Below, one piece after another: positions 24,671-38,418 of a stretch of 64,000 nucleotides of DNA (positions within the stretch are counted from its first letter, which is position 1; every line of letters starts with the position of its first letter). Below the pieces are notes generated by a model. The model saw only the letters and a program-made list of their open reading frames with translations, ran no database searches and was not told the DNA's origin. This DNA comes from Manis javanica (lineage: Eukaryota > Chordata > Mammalia > Pholidota > Manidae): positions 36,360,501 to 36,424,500 of the forward strand of contig NC_133157.1 in the NCBI RefSeq assembly GCF_040802235.1. The letters run 5' to 3'. The position numbers were made by a program, and so were the translations under genes.

Positions 24671-26896
24671 GGTCAAAGAACTAAAGAAAGGCATTAAGTG
24701 TAGCACTTCAGCTACCAGTCGAAATAGGACATCTGGAAACTCTTCTCCGAAACAAATTCAGACCCCCGCTGTGGTCCCACCAGACAAGTGCTCTCCAAAA
24801 CGAGTCAAGCTGGGGCTTCAGCAGTCGCTCACCATGGCACATGGCTCCACAAGAGGGAAGGCCCGTCCTCTGGCCAGCCACTCACCCAACATCCCTTTTG
24901 CATCTCTACCCAAAGTCCCTGGTAAAAGGCACGGCTCCAGAGGGAGTTCTCCCCAAGAGTGGGTCCTTCCAGCCAGCCCTGTCAAGGGGAGCACACGGTC
25001 TGGACATTTAACCAAAACGAGAACAGAAGAGTCAGCTCCACTGTACTCTGAGAAAAATCAAATTGGCAACAAAACTTCCAGCAGGGTGGAAAGCAGGGCC
25101 CCTGGCCCAGGCCTGGTGCATGGCAAACCACACTCCAAGTGCAGGAACGTGCCGACCGCGCGGCCAGTGCAGAAGCAGTTTGTGTCACAAGTTGCGCTCT
25201 CCTTTGGCAACATCTGCCACTTAGCAGAGTACAGTCAGGGCAGCTGGGCAGGTATGCCTGCCAGGCCAGCATCTGAGGCTTGGACAAGCATCCCTCCACG
25301 CCAGCAGGAAAGGGAGGAACATTTGCGCTTTTATCACCAGCAGTTCCAGCAGCCACCTCTCCTCCAACAGAAGTTACAGCACCAGCCACTGGAAAGGTTT
25401 TTATGCAGAACCCTAGAGGGGCGGCTCCAGAGTGAGGCCCCTCCTTCCTTCTGCTCTTATTCCGAGAACAGTGATGGAGCCCAAGTTGAGGACCTTGATG
25501 ACAGTGATTTCAGTGAAGATTCTTTCTCACATGTGTCCAGTCAGAGGACCACAAAGGAGAGAAACACCCTGGAGACTAATGAAGGCTCATTCTTCCTTCA
25601 TCAGAGGGAACAAGGTCCTGATGAGCAGGTGGCCGAAAGGCAGCTGAGTCTGTTTTTCAGCCCTCAGACAGATGATAATGGTCAAAGAGGAAACTGGATG
25701 TTTTCCAGGGACCCCACGAGCCACAGAAGAGCAGCACTGAATTATGGTCACAGCCCAAGTACGGTGCCCTTGGACTGGAGCAAAGAGAAGGACTCCACCT
25801 CCTCAGGGTCTTCTCCAATGGAGAACCTGGCAGAGAAGCCTTACTGCTCACAGGTAGACTTTGTATGTAGCCAGAAAACAGATGGCAGCCCAGCCTTTGA
25901 TCTCAGACAGGATGCCTTCAGAAGTGAAGGTCCTGGGCAGGCTGAGGGCAGCTCATCATCCCTGGAGGAAGGTGGTTTCACTTTCTCACTATGCCAAGTT
26001 ACAGTTCCTGGATCCCCAGGCCAAAGAGACCCAGTCAGCACACCTCTGAGAGAAGTCAGCGAAGATAGGCTGGCTCTGGCAACCAGAACAATGAAAAACA
26101 ATAACCCTTTCCAAGGAGAAGGCTCTAGAGGGGAACTAGGCACGTGTTCCGAATGTGCTTCTGGACTGATGGCTCCTCTCACTGTGTCCCTCCTGGAGAA
26201 CCTAGACCATGAGTGCTCTCCTCCTTTGGACCATCTGGCCAAGGATGAGGCTGCACACAGTCTACTGGCAGTGGGTACAAAGGGGCCAGCTGGGAGCTAC
26301 ACAGGGTCATCTGGTGATCAAGAGGCAGTCCTGCCAGTGTCTTTAGCAACTGGGCACCTGTGGCTGTCATCATCTCCCCCTGACAACAAGCCTGGTGGTG
26401 ATCTTCCAGCTCTGTCCCCATCACCCATCCATCAACACCCAGCTGACAAGCTGCCCAACAGGGAGGCTGACCTGGGGGAGGTCTGCCAGAGCAGAGAGAT
26501 TGCACTCTACTCCCAGCAACACGGAGACAGAGCACAGTATGATGCCAATGCTGAGGGGACAGAGCTGGGCAGCTCCCAGGGTTTCCCAGGAAAGCCCTTC
26601 CCCAACACACATAGTGGGGTACCCCACGGTGAGCCTACACTCATTCCACAAACAGGAAGTAGTGATGTGGCTGACCAGCCCTGGGCCCAGGACAGAAGGC
26701 ATCCAACAGGGCTCTACTGGCAGGAGCCAGGTGTGCGCACAGACCCTGTCAAGTTGCCCTGCTACAATGAGGACATTACGTGGCTCAAATGCAGGATGAT
26801 CCCCAGGTGCTTAGCAAAGGCAGGCTCTTCCCTGGTCCCCAGCTGCTCTCCCAAGACGGCAGGGACACTCCATCAGCCCACCCTGGGGCATGCACA
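24671..26896 (+). CDS. KIF24: KIF24 large coding exon: disordered regulatory tail
   Basis: The acceptor is atttacag|GGTCAA at 24670/24671 and the donor is GCACA|gtaagt. The 2,226 nt hold about 742 codons without a stop. The open frame runs back to an ATG at 24657, but those 14 bases are intronic. The start VKELKKG closes the motor. The rest is rich in Ser, Pro, Gln, Gly and acidic residues and has no recognisable fold. An acidic Ser patch (EDLDDSDFSEDSFSHVSSQ) and a basic stretch near the start (KCSPKRVKLG) resemble the human protein as I recall it. In human KIF24 the CP110/CEP97-binding region and NEK2 sites fall in the post-motor part. The exon is unusually large and carries most of the visible protein. 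The last two bases (CA) form a split Gln codon with the next exon. Confidence 0.95.
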
Positions 26897-28064
26897 GTAA
26901 GTTAGACTTTCTCCCTAACACCTGATTCCCTCTGGCGCCCCTACTCCTACTCCAGCTTACTGTTTTGTCTATGATGGGCATGGCTGTAGTTGGCTCAGTG
27001 TCAGAGCTATACTGCAGTGAGAGAGGCTTTGTCCAGCTTCTCAAGGGAGCCTGCCTAAAAGCGTCTGACACGAACAGCAGGAATAATTTATTAAAGCAGG
27101 TCTGTCAGAGTGGGTGGATCCTCAGCCTAGAAAAGCCTTAAGCAAGCATATGACCTGTGGTTAAGATCAGAATCCTCCTCTCCATTCTGTTTGGTCTGTG
27201 TTCCTGGAAGTGCTGCCCAGAGACAATGCAGCTGCAGCCTTGTGACTCCAGAGCTAAGACCGCCTGGGCACCTTCCAAGATGGGGAACGTGAAAAACGGG
27301 GTTTGGCTGCTTTCCACAAAGGATGCTCTGAGCAGTGCAACAGAGATGAGATGGCAGTGCAAAGGATGTGAAAGACAGGAGGTGGGGAGATCCTGGAGGG
27401 CCCCCCTCCACATAAGAGGCCCAGGAGTTGGAGAGCAGGGTGGCCTGTGGGAATCCTGTAAGGTTACAGCCTTATGCTAAGGCTCCTGATACCAAGGCTG
27501 GTTGCCAGGCTGGCTGTGTGCCTCCTGCCCACTGGGCTCAGGCCAGGGCCATGGACAAAGAGAAGGACATTCAGGAACACACAGCTGAGGTGCCTGCCTG
27601 TCGCAGGTGGATTGTCTGTCTCCAGTGGTCTCCACCCATCAGCAAGGTCTGACAAAAAGGCAGAGCCTCCAGCTTCTAGCTCAAACCCCCTGCTTTGGTA
27701 TCTGGACCCCCTTCCCCACTCAATGACAGCAGTGCCAAGTGTCGCATCCTTGAGCCTTTCTGCAGGAAGCTGTAGGCAGCACTGATGTAGAAGCAGCACC
27801 CAGGCCTGTCCCTCAGTGTACCTGGGGAGGTAGGAGGCAGCTTGAGAAGCCCACCCCTCTCCCAGTATTTTGTTGGTACTCCTTAGTTTCTTGACAGTCC
27901 TAAGAATAGATAAGGTGGGCGGTGGTGGTGGGCTGGCCCTGGTCAGAGCCTTGACCACTCTGGGTAGAGGCAGCTCTTGGCCTAGCAATGAGGCCCAGCT
28001 CCAGAAAGCTGTTCAGGAGAACAGAAGGCCCAGAGGATCATAGTGTCCCCTCTGGTATTCCCAG
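26897..28064 (+). other. KIF24 intron between C-terminal exons
   Basis: It is GC-richer than the other introns and holds open stretches on both strands without recognisable protein content. No repeat is identified. Confidence 0.55.
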
Positions 28065-28158
28065 GCAAGCGGTCATCCAAGCACACCAGGAACAGCTGGA
28101 TGAAATGGCGGAGCTGGGCTTCAAGGAGGAGACCCTGATGAGCCAACTGGTTCCTAAT
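28065..28158 (+). CDS. KIF24: KIF24 coding exon: C-terminal helix 1
   Basis: The acceptor is gtattcccag|G and the donor is CCTAAT|gtaagt. The 94 nt complete a Gln codon and add 30 further residues. It reads AHQEQLDEMAELGFKEETLM then SQLVPN, an amphipathic, probably helical or coiled-coil segment that closely matches the C-terminus of human KIF24 as I recall it. It is much better conserved than the disordered exon before it, which suggests a binding element. Confidence 0.94.
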
Positions 28159-28700
28159 GTAAGTGGCCTTGGCAGGACATGCAGGGGCTGTTGGGAATTA
28201 GCCAGCAGCAAGTTTGATGGTCGCCCTTATCTGTTGTGGTTACATGTGGGGTAACGGTCTGCTATCACACTCTAACCATTTTTGAGGCCTTGAGCCTACT
28301 TTTGCCATCCCTCTCAGATAGTTGAAGGGGTGCAAGGACAGGTGGGAAATGGTGCTTTATTGCCCATTTCAAGGCTAAAACATTTCCAGCCTCTGTACGC
28401 CTTCATTCTGCCTTCCTAGTGGCTTGTTGGGGTCTCTCTGTGACAGCAACAGTGACATGCCATGTGCAGACCAGAGGTACTTATACAAAAACACCGCTTT
28501 GCCCTGTAACATACCTCTCTACGTTCTCAAATGCACAGAAGCTGGCCCTACCTTGTGCCACAGTACCTGTCCTGAAGGTTTTCCAGGAAAAGGGGCCTGG
28601 GCTCAGAAATGTCCCTGTAAGAGAAGGGACTAGAAAAGTAGCTCTGGTAGAGGGCCACCAAGAGCATAAGCTTCCATTTGTCCTTTGTTTCCTTTCTCAG
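28159..28700 (+). other. Last KIF24 intron
   Basis: It is unique sequence between well-formed donor (gtaagt) and acceptor (ctttctcag). Nothing else is seen. Confidence 0.6.
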
Positions 28701-28829
28701 AATTTTGAAGATTTTGTGACCCAGTTGGATGAAATCATGGTTCTGAAATCCCAGTGCATCCAGAGTCTGAGGAGCCAGCTGCAGCTGTACCTGGCCTGCC
28801 ATGGGCCACAGGCCTACTGCAGCCCCTGA
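28701..28829 (+). CDS. KIF24: KIF24 last coding exon and stop
   Basis: The acceptor is cctttctcag|AAT. There are 42 codons and a TGA stop at 28827-28829. It reads NFEDFVTQLDEIMVLKSQCI then QSLRSQLQLYLACHGPQAYCSP. The helical LDEIMVLKSQCIQSLRSQLQLYL part is conserved. The last residues (QAYCSP) differ from the human ending I recall, which is ...CHGPTAAPEGTVPS; an equivalent TAAPE peptide is encoded in the next frame. This looks like a small insertion that shifts the frame and ends the protein a few residues earlier. Confidence 0.93.
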   Translation, partial: NFEDFVTQLDEIMVLKSQCIQSLRSQLQLYLACHGPQAYCSP

Positions 28830-29391
28830 GAAAACAATGGTGTCTGAGAGCAAGGTCCAGTCTAGGGTGGCAGGAGCAGCTCAGGAAGCTGTGCTGGGCT
28901 CTCAGGGACTGGATGGGCCTCTGCCAGGTCCTCTCTGCAGATACCAGAACCCATTCCTCAACCACATATGGCCTTGGTTGGGCCCCAGCTCCTCTCTCAG
29001 GACCAAGCCAGTGTCCCTCAGTTCCCAGCACAGGAGCATCTGTAAGAAAGGATAGACCCATGCAAAGAACTTAATATGCCCCCTCCCTTTTCTTTAGGGC
29101 TGGAAGAGAATTTGTCTTACTCATTGTTTATTTGTGGAAACACTTTTAAAAACTTTCTGAATTTGAGGCTCAGAGGATGCGGTGGCCAGTGGTAACCTAG
29201 CAGTCAGAGATCACAATCTGGGAAGGAAACATGTTCAGCCCACAGGCTTTTCAGCCAAATTCAGTGCCTTTCTTTAAGACTTGGCCAAAAGCTCAAACAG
29301 CGGTGCTAGTGGAATGGGGGAGTGAGCTCTGCCCCATCAGCCCTTGGAGATTGATTTGGGACATTAGGTTGGCTTCTGAAAATGTAAAATG

Positions 29392-29397
29392 AATAAA
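29392..29397 (+). promoter_or_regulatory. KIF24: Possible proximal KIF24 poly(A) signal
   Basis: This is a canonical AATAAA about 560 bases after the stop codon, followed by a GT-containing stretch (ttgacgtgtc). It could give a shorter 3'UTR isoform. Use is unproven. Confidence 0.45.
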
Positions 29398-30357
29398 CTT
29401 TGACGTGTCTTGAACAGCAAATACGGGACAGGCTTTATGCCTCCAGTTTCCCTCCCTGCCTGCAGTCAGCACTGACACCGAAGAGGGTGCCCATGTCAAT
29501 CACTGCATTATTATTTATTCTCTTCCCACCTATGCCTTTTGCTGGCCAGTAGCCCTCATTCTCCTGTGGCAATTCCCGGTTCCTAAGACTCCTCACCTGC
29601 CACACACATCCCTCATGGGAAAGCTGAAGAGCTGGAGGATCTCAGGGCAGTCCATCTCCTGCCCTCACCTTCACCCAGGATCTCCCCTTCTCAAGGGCCT
29701 GTGTTCAGCATCTTGGCATTGAATGAGGGAATTTAAGCGGCAGAGATGGGCAGCTCTGCAGCCCGACCACCCTTTTACAATCTCTGCCATACTTGATCAG
29801 ACCACCAGAGGGCAACCTCTTTCCAGCTTGGTGCTTCCTGACCCAAAGGTTCTACAGCCTCTTCTCACATGGATCACTAAAAATTAGAGACCCTCACTCC
29901 CGGATACTAGCACAAGGCCTGTGGGATGGTATGAAGTATAAGAAGAATATTTAGGGATAAATCTAGTTCTATCAGCTACAAGAGAGCTGGTGAAGCAGTC
30001 TGAAGCTACTCCTGCCTATGTCTCAAGAGAACATAAATGTCTGATTCTGCTCACAGGAAAAGGGATTTTTTTCCCCTCATTTCTGGGAGACTCTCCCAAA
30101 AGCCCAGCCTATCTCACCTCCACAGTCTTTCAGGAAGGCATAATCCCTTTGCCCAGAGACAGCAAGGTGACATTTAAATAGACCCTTGTCGGGGCTTGCC
30201 TCTGCCAACCACAAACCTGGGCAGACTGGAAGACCAGCTCCTGGGTCCCACAGGCCTATAGTGGGAAGAAACTACAGAAATGACAGAAAATGGTTAGGTC
30301 CTGTTCCATCCCTAGGCAATCCCTTCACCCCCAGCCCTCAGTAAAACAGCCCTTGGC

Positions 30358-30363
30358 AATAAA
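30358..30363 (+). promoter_or_regulatory. KIF24: Distal KIF24 poly(A) signal
   Basis: This AATAAA is followed by A-rich sequence and then, from about 30390, a T-rich stretch (ccttttaaatttttatta) that fits a downstream element. Cleavage is expected near 30375-30390. The UBAP1 signal lies on the opposite strand only about 45 bases away. Confidence 0.7.
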
Positions 30364-30369
30364 AAAATT

Positions 30370-31380
30370 ATCACAAGAAGACATACCTTTTAAATTTTTA
30401 TTAGTAGTTCTTTCTGAAGAATCAAAATAGTTAGCAAATTACTTTAAATTCATCAAGACGGTATAGCCTTTGTATTTAGATCTTTAATGATATATAACAT
30501 AATACAAAACAAACCAAAGAGACTCATTTCTATGACTAGGTGTTAGGCGCGGTGTCATCCTAGAGCAGAGGGCTGGACAGAGACTGTTCTCAAGGAGAAC
30601 CAAGGTGGCAATAACGCTGGGCAACTAAATCGCAGCCTATTTATCCCCCACTCAATGTGCCAGGAAGGGGTCAATGGTTTCTTAAACTGGTAACTGTTTC
30701 CTAGAGCAGGGGGCTCTAAATTCCTGGGTAGCACAGGATTGTGGTGCAAACCAAGCCAAAAGAAGGACTGGGGTGAGGAAGCACGGTGAAGTGCCTGACA
30801 GAGAGGCAAACTCAGGGCCCCACAGGGAAAAGGGCATTCTTTGCACTGCAGAGACACTGCAGAACCAGTGTAACACTAAGAGACTTTTGTTAAAAGGGGA
30901 AAAAGAAAAACCCTGGAAGAACCTTTCAATTGCACTCAACTTGGACTAGAAGTCAGTCCACCAGTGCAGGGGAGGAAAGCATCTAGCCCCACAGCAGCAC
31001 GGAGAGTCTGGTCCTTCCACCCGTTCTCCCTGACTCCTTTCGGCACCTAGGCCAGGTTTCGGCTGAGGACATACAGACTCCAGAAAGAACATGGAAGTCT
31101 CTCTGGAGGGCCATAGTGGGAAGGACACTTCTCAAAATACAAATACATTTAATATGGAAGGAGCCAGAACAGTTCTGGGGGCATTCACGTACCCAAATCT
31201 TCCCCATTTTCTCCCCAGCTCAGGGCCTAGGCTCATAGAGACAGGCAAGCACAGTCTCCAAACCTGACCTTCATCCCCAAAAGAAAATCTGGAAGTATGT
31301 CCCTTCTTCCCCACAGGTAGGGGTGCCTCAGGGCCTCCAGCAGGGGTGGTTCCGTGGCAGAGCCTAGGCTGGGCCTGGTC
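30370..31380 (-). other. UBAP1: UBAP1 3' untranslated region
   Basis: About 1 kb of non-coding sequence lies between the UBAP1 stop and the minus-strand AATAAA at 30402-30397. I see no repeat in it. The end coordinate is inferred from the hexamer. Confidence 0.75.
30397..30402 (-). promoter_or_regulatory. UBAP1: UBAP1 poly(A) signal
   Basis: AATAAA on the minus strand (TTTATT on plus) lies about 980 bases after the stop. Reading on, the minus strand has a T-rich run opposite the KIF24 AATAAA (30358-30367), a plausible downstream element. Cleavage is expected near 30367-30387. Confidence 0.7.
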
Positions 31381-31521
<141 letters not shown>

Positions 31522-32099
31522 CTAAGGGGTTGAACAGAATACAGATTGAAGAAAGGGGTCTGGTCACACAGCACAGCTGAGTGGATGAATGTGTGCATAG
31601 GGCGTTGCTTAGGGGCATCTGCATCCTTCACCAGAGCCTCAGGTGCCACTCTAAGGTCCCTGAGCAAGCAGAAGAGGGCTGTGGAGGAAGCTGGGGCCAA
31701 CAGGTTGACACCACAGCCCATCATCCTTCGGGAGCCATGCCCAGTCCCAACTCTTGCTGACCTTTGTTCAGGTCCCATCACCCAGAGTCACATTCCCACC
31801 AAGGCAGGATATTGAACCCAGAAATGACTGCTCTCCAGGGAGCAGGCTAGGCAAAGTGTCTATTTCTCCAGTCACCCTCACGTATGTGGTTTTTTGCCCA
31901 GGTCATCTTTCCCTTCCCTTCCCTGGAATTCTAGATTTCAACCCAAACTAACAAAATATCTGGACACTTGAAAGATTCCATGCTCTGACTGCCTCAATCT
32001 GCAGTAGGGAGAGGGGGTTGTGGGCCAGGGGTAAACCTCAGGACAGACTATTTTGCCCCTCCTTTCCAGAGAGGTCCTGTGAAGCATGAAGATTCCTAC

Positions 32100-32201
32100 C
32101 TTTTCCTCTGAACACTGGTGCATTTCCAGAGCCTCCTCCACTAAAAGCGGGTCGAAGCCCTTCTCACAGAGCTGTCCATGTGCAAAGAGATAGTCAAGAA
32201 T
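32100..32201 (-). CDS. UBAP1: UBAP1 coding exon: middle SOUBA
   Basis: The acceptor is cttttcttag|ATT and the donor is GAAAAG|gtagga. It is 102 nt, residues 427-460: [20 protein letters not shown] then [14 protein letters not shown]. This is the second overlapping UBA-like repeat ([12 protein letters not shown]). It is phase 0 at both ends. Confidence 0.96.
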
Positions 32202-32737
32202 CTAAGAAAAGAAATGAAGTTTGAACACCTACTGCCACAGTGCTCTGCTTCCCAAGCGTCTTAAACCAGCTAGTGTGATGTCTGCTTCCCAGTCCAGCTA
32301 TCAGATGCTGGACAGACCTTAAACTGTATCCAACACAGCAGGACCTCAATGACTACTTGCTGAACAGACAGGCACACACTTGTGAACATGAGGAGCCATT
32401 TTTCAAACAAGTCTCTACCACAGCTGACTCCCATCTCCTAGGATTTCGACTCCATAGCCTGGGAAGGATATTCTTCTGAGAAACAGCCCAAGTCAGAAAA
32501 TGCCCTCAGGTTTAAAACTCCAGTACCCTATTCTGGAACTCCCTAGAGGTAGCTGTGACAGGGAGTAAACATTTCTGGAAGGAGACATGTGACTTTACCT
32601 CAGCCAAGGGAGCCCTCTTAGGAGGGGCAGAGAAAGCAGTAGCTGGGTAAGAGTCCAGCAGCTCCATTACACCTAGGGCTTTCCCTCAGCAGTAGTACTG
32701 CTGCTAAGGCTGCTAGTTTCTCCAACAAAGCACCCTA

Positions 32738-35319
<2,582 letters not shown>

Positions 35320-35900
35320 AAAGACAAACAGAAAATAGAAAAGGATAGGGAATCAGAACAGTCAAGGAGGCCCAACATGCAGCATATAGGAATTCCACAA
35401 AAAGAACAGAAAACAGAAAAGATATCCAAAAGATACTATTAAAAAAAATCCCAGATTCCAAAAATGAACTGAACCTTAGTTTTGAAAGGATCTAGGAGGG
35501 CTCACAATGAATAAACAAGGCCCATCACTGGTAAATTTCAAATGAAGACCCCAAAATCTTTTTTTTTTGCGGGGGGCGGGGAGGGCAAGTATGGGTAGAA
35601 GAACTCAACAGCACAGGAATGCTAGAAACCAGAAGAACTTACACTTCAATTAAGAATGTTTTTTAAGGGGGTAAAGGAGGAAAAAAAGGGGGCAAAGGGA
35701 GCAATGTCTTGAAAATTCTTAAAGTGTCCTCCAATTAAGAAATCTAAATCCAGTCAAAATTCACACACGAGGGTAAAATTAAACATTTTTGGATATTCAT
35801 GGACTCAAAAACTGGCAGGTTAGTCAATATGTTTCAACAAGTTTAAATGGGAAAATCATTAGGCCTTTGATGGCTCTCAGAGCATTTGGACAAAATCAGC
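35320..35900 (+). mobile_element. Old L1M/HAL1-type ORF1 remnant
   Basis: Diverged text such as ggcccaacatgcagcatata, ccagattccaaaaatgaact, aatgctagaaaccagaagaa and aaattcacacacgagggtaa follows the ORF1 region of old L1/HAL1 elements. The frame is destroyed and a G-rich insert lies near 35570. Confidence 0.5.
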
Positions 35901-36034
35901 CACAGGTGTACCAAGAAACACAAATTTTTTAATAGGGCAGTTTGAGAAAAAAGCTGAAAAAAACAAAAACTCACAGTAGGCTGTTTGAGCTCAGCAATAA
36001 ACACTTACCGAATCATAATAATGTGAACAATAAC

Positions 36035-36282
36035 TGAAAGGAAAGGAGCGACACATAGCAGCAATTCACCGGAGAGTTCCGCTTTATTAGGGAAAGGTGC
36101 TGGGTTATATAGGAGGGGGCATGAATTGATTGAGGTGTCACTTCTACGGGGCTGGTGGCTGTTGGCTAGGTGCTGGGAGTGGGAGGGGAGCGAGAGGTGA
36201 TTGGGCTTCAGGTGGTGCCGGCGGGAACCGAGGACCCGAAGAGAAGCCGGAAGTTTGCCATCTTACTGGTGGGGGCCCTTCA
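36035..36282 (-). mobile_element. Solo retroviral LTR (248 bp), TSD ATAAC
   Basis: The plus strand reads TGAAAGG...CCCTTCA with a perfect 5-bp direct repeat ATAAC at 36030-36034 and 36283-36287. On the minus strand the element begins TGAAGGGCCCC and contains TATATAA (36111-36105) and AATAAA (36088-36083), ending CTTTCCTTTCA. No internal retroviral sequence flanks it, so it is a solo LTR left by recombination. TATA and AATAAA are only about 20 bp apart, a compact layout reminiscent of class II/betaretrovirus-like LTRs. The class is an inference. It sits in a UBAP1 intron in the gene's orientation. It encodes no protein. Confidence 0.85.
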
Positions 36283-36287
36283 ATAAC

Positions 36288-37082
36288 AGTTAACCTTCCC
36301 CAAATCTGTGACAAAGTATCATGAAGGGAGGATATAGGAAGGGTGGAAGAAAGAGGGTCTGCTGTAAGAGCTAAATCCTCAACTGCTAAAACAGCAAGTC
36401 TTAAACTCTAAAATTGAGAAATTTAGGAAAAGCAATATAAGCTTATTTACTTAGATATACAGAGACCCCAGCAGAAATACCTTAGAAAGTTAAAAGTGTC
36501 TGACTGGGAAACAAAATGAGTTGGGGAGAGATGAGGCAGAAAGCTACTGTTTTTCAACGTAAGCCTTTGAAAGGCAACTTAATTAAAATTTGCTTGTATT
36601 TGATAAAAAAATTTATTTTCAAAATCTAGAGATGGAGAAGGTCTGCACAAGTATTAAAGCAACAGCAACATAAAAACAATCAACAGATTCAAATAAACTG
36701 GTTTAGGTTAAACACCTAAAATCTAGAGAGTCTGTATGTCAACAACTATTTAAAATACAATTTAAAAGCAAACTGGCACTACTCTTATGAATCATTCATA
36801 ACTCAGAAGTATAATAGAAAAGGCAGAAATATTTTGCTGAATTAACTGTGAAAGAGTAAGGAATATATCCCTACCTGGAAAAAGAGAACCCAATGGCAGA
36901 ATGTTTAACAGGTGAGAGCAAGGGCTGACAGGCAGTGGGAAGAGACACTGGCTAGGGCTAGGTCAGGCAGTTCTATGCTAAACTCAGAAAGAATAAGGGC
37001 CCGTAACAAGACTGTTTCTCTCAACACGGTCCCATGGATTTCTCAACTTATAACAGTTTATTTAAACAGTAAACATAAAATC
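36288..37082 (-). other. UBAP1 intron, nothing clear
   Basis: This A-rich intronic sequence may contain decayed LINE material, but I cannot assign it. Confidence 0.45.
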
Positions 37083-37090
37083 AAAATCTG

Positions 37091-37214
37091 CTGATGGACA
37101 GTATCTGTAATGGGGTATGTGGTGGGGATTTGATAATGGGGGGAGTCTGGTAAACATAATGTTGCTCATGTAATTGTACATTAATGATACCAAAATAAAA
37201 AATAAAATAAAATA
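37091..37214 (+). mobile_element. 5'-truncated L1 tail (124 bp) with TSD
   Basis: It holds only the L1 3' end (ctgatggacagtatctgtaa ... acattaatgataccaaaata) and an A-rich tail. The direct repeat AAAATCTG lies at 37083-37090 and 37215-37222. Its tail type matches the insertion at 6999-7150 and the L1 at 50325-56605. Confidence 0.85.
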
Positions 37215-37222
37215 AAAATCTG

Positions 37223-38414
37223 AAAACAGACCCAAGTGCTGGGCTTAAAATAGCCAATAAGAGCCAAATGCCAGGAACACTTCCCTGGGAGTTCCTATGT
37301 GAAGGGTGTGTACAGTCCAGTTGAGCACTCCCCCTACCTACACCCTCTCAAGTTACTAAGCTAGAGCGAAGTGCTTCTTTCACTCGGAAAGGTTCTCACG
37401 GTGGGACTCACAGACACACTAAGGGCCACGATGGGAATGAGGCTATCCATGCTCCTTGGGGGTTAAGAATCATGACTTCCTTAGAAGAACACCAGCTTTG
37501 TTTACATCTGCCCCTTGAAGGCAGAAAGTCCCCCAGCCAGCAAGCAGCAGGCCCCCTTCCATCCTGAAATGGAAGGGTGCAAAAGAAACTCCAGAATAAG
37601 GCAGGTCAAAGAATTACAAATGTTCTGATTTGAGAAAGACCTCTGCCATTAGTTCCTTGGCTTTGGTCTCTAAATGGTTTCTAATGTTAAATTGGGGGTA
37701 GGGAGAGGCAAAGTTTTAGCTGATGATTCCGTCTTTCCCCAGAGTGCTTGTAATTTCTCTGAAGTATAAAATGTATCATGAAGAGGTGTATCCTGCTGAC
37801 CAGAGCCCAACAACTGACCAGGAGGAGTGAGGAGGAAGCACATTCCTAAGGAGGTAACCAGTACTAGAGAGCTATACACTATGCAGTTCACCTGGGCCAA
37901 GGTACATGCTGCTTTACAAGCAGCAGTGTGCTCTCCGATAAGGGAAGTGCTTGCAGAGAGACTATCATCCACCAGGAACTTTGCATTCGCTGCAAGCCAA
38001 GGCTCGCCTTTCGACCAGCTAATAGCTGGTATTATGGTTTGTAACTGATAACCCACCAATACAATCAGACACCTTTCTGGCTCTACATATAGTCATTTTG
38101 ATTAACTATCGTTTTAAAATTCTGAACTGGTACAGCAAAACATTCTAGGACTTCTCTAATTATTTCTATTCTAGGATGAAATAATGTGCTGTTCTATGCT
38201 GCTGAAACAACCACTTCAAGAACTAAGCCTGCCCTATGGTGACAAATCAAGGAACTTTCCTGTATCTGTAACCTTTTTGTGACAAAATCAGATTTTCTTC
38301 AGGGTGATACAAATTGCAGCTTTTGGATCAATCCATCTTTCAACACAGAATCTGAGTTCCAACCTTCCCTTCTCCCTTCCTTTGGGGAAAACTAAACAAT
38401 CCTTAGTAGTAAGC
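37223..38414 (-). other. UBAP1 intron, CpG-containing unique block
   Basis: No repeat is recognised. The block has scattered CpGs (tcactcggaa, attcgctgcaag, ctcgcctttcgacc) and a 129-codon minus-strand open frame (38059-37670) without a family I recognise. It could be a conserved element, a retrocopy or chance. Confidence 0.35.
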
Positions 38415-38418
38415 AAAA

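Larger units (their letters stand above)
28830..30385 (+). other. KIF24: KIF24 3' untranslated region
   Basis: The non-coding sequence after the TGA runs to the distal poly(A) signal at 30358 and about 20 bases beyond. It holds an earlier AATAAA at 29392. Apart from short unconvincing open stretches I see no repeats or structured RNA in it. The downstream end is inferred from hexamer position, not observed. Confidence 0.75.

Noticed and set aside
27464..27988. 174-codon minus-strand open frame in a KIF24 intron
   Set aside because: There is no recognisable domain, it lies in a GC-rich intron, and it has no splice or promoter context.
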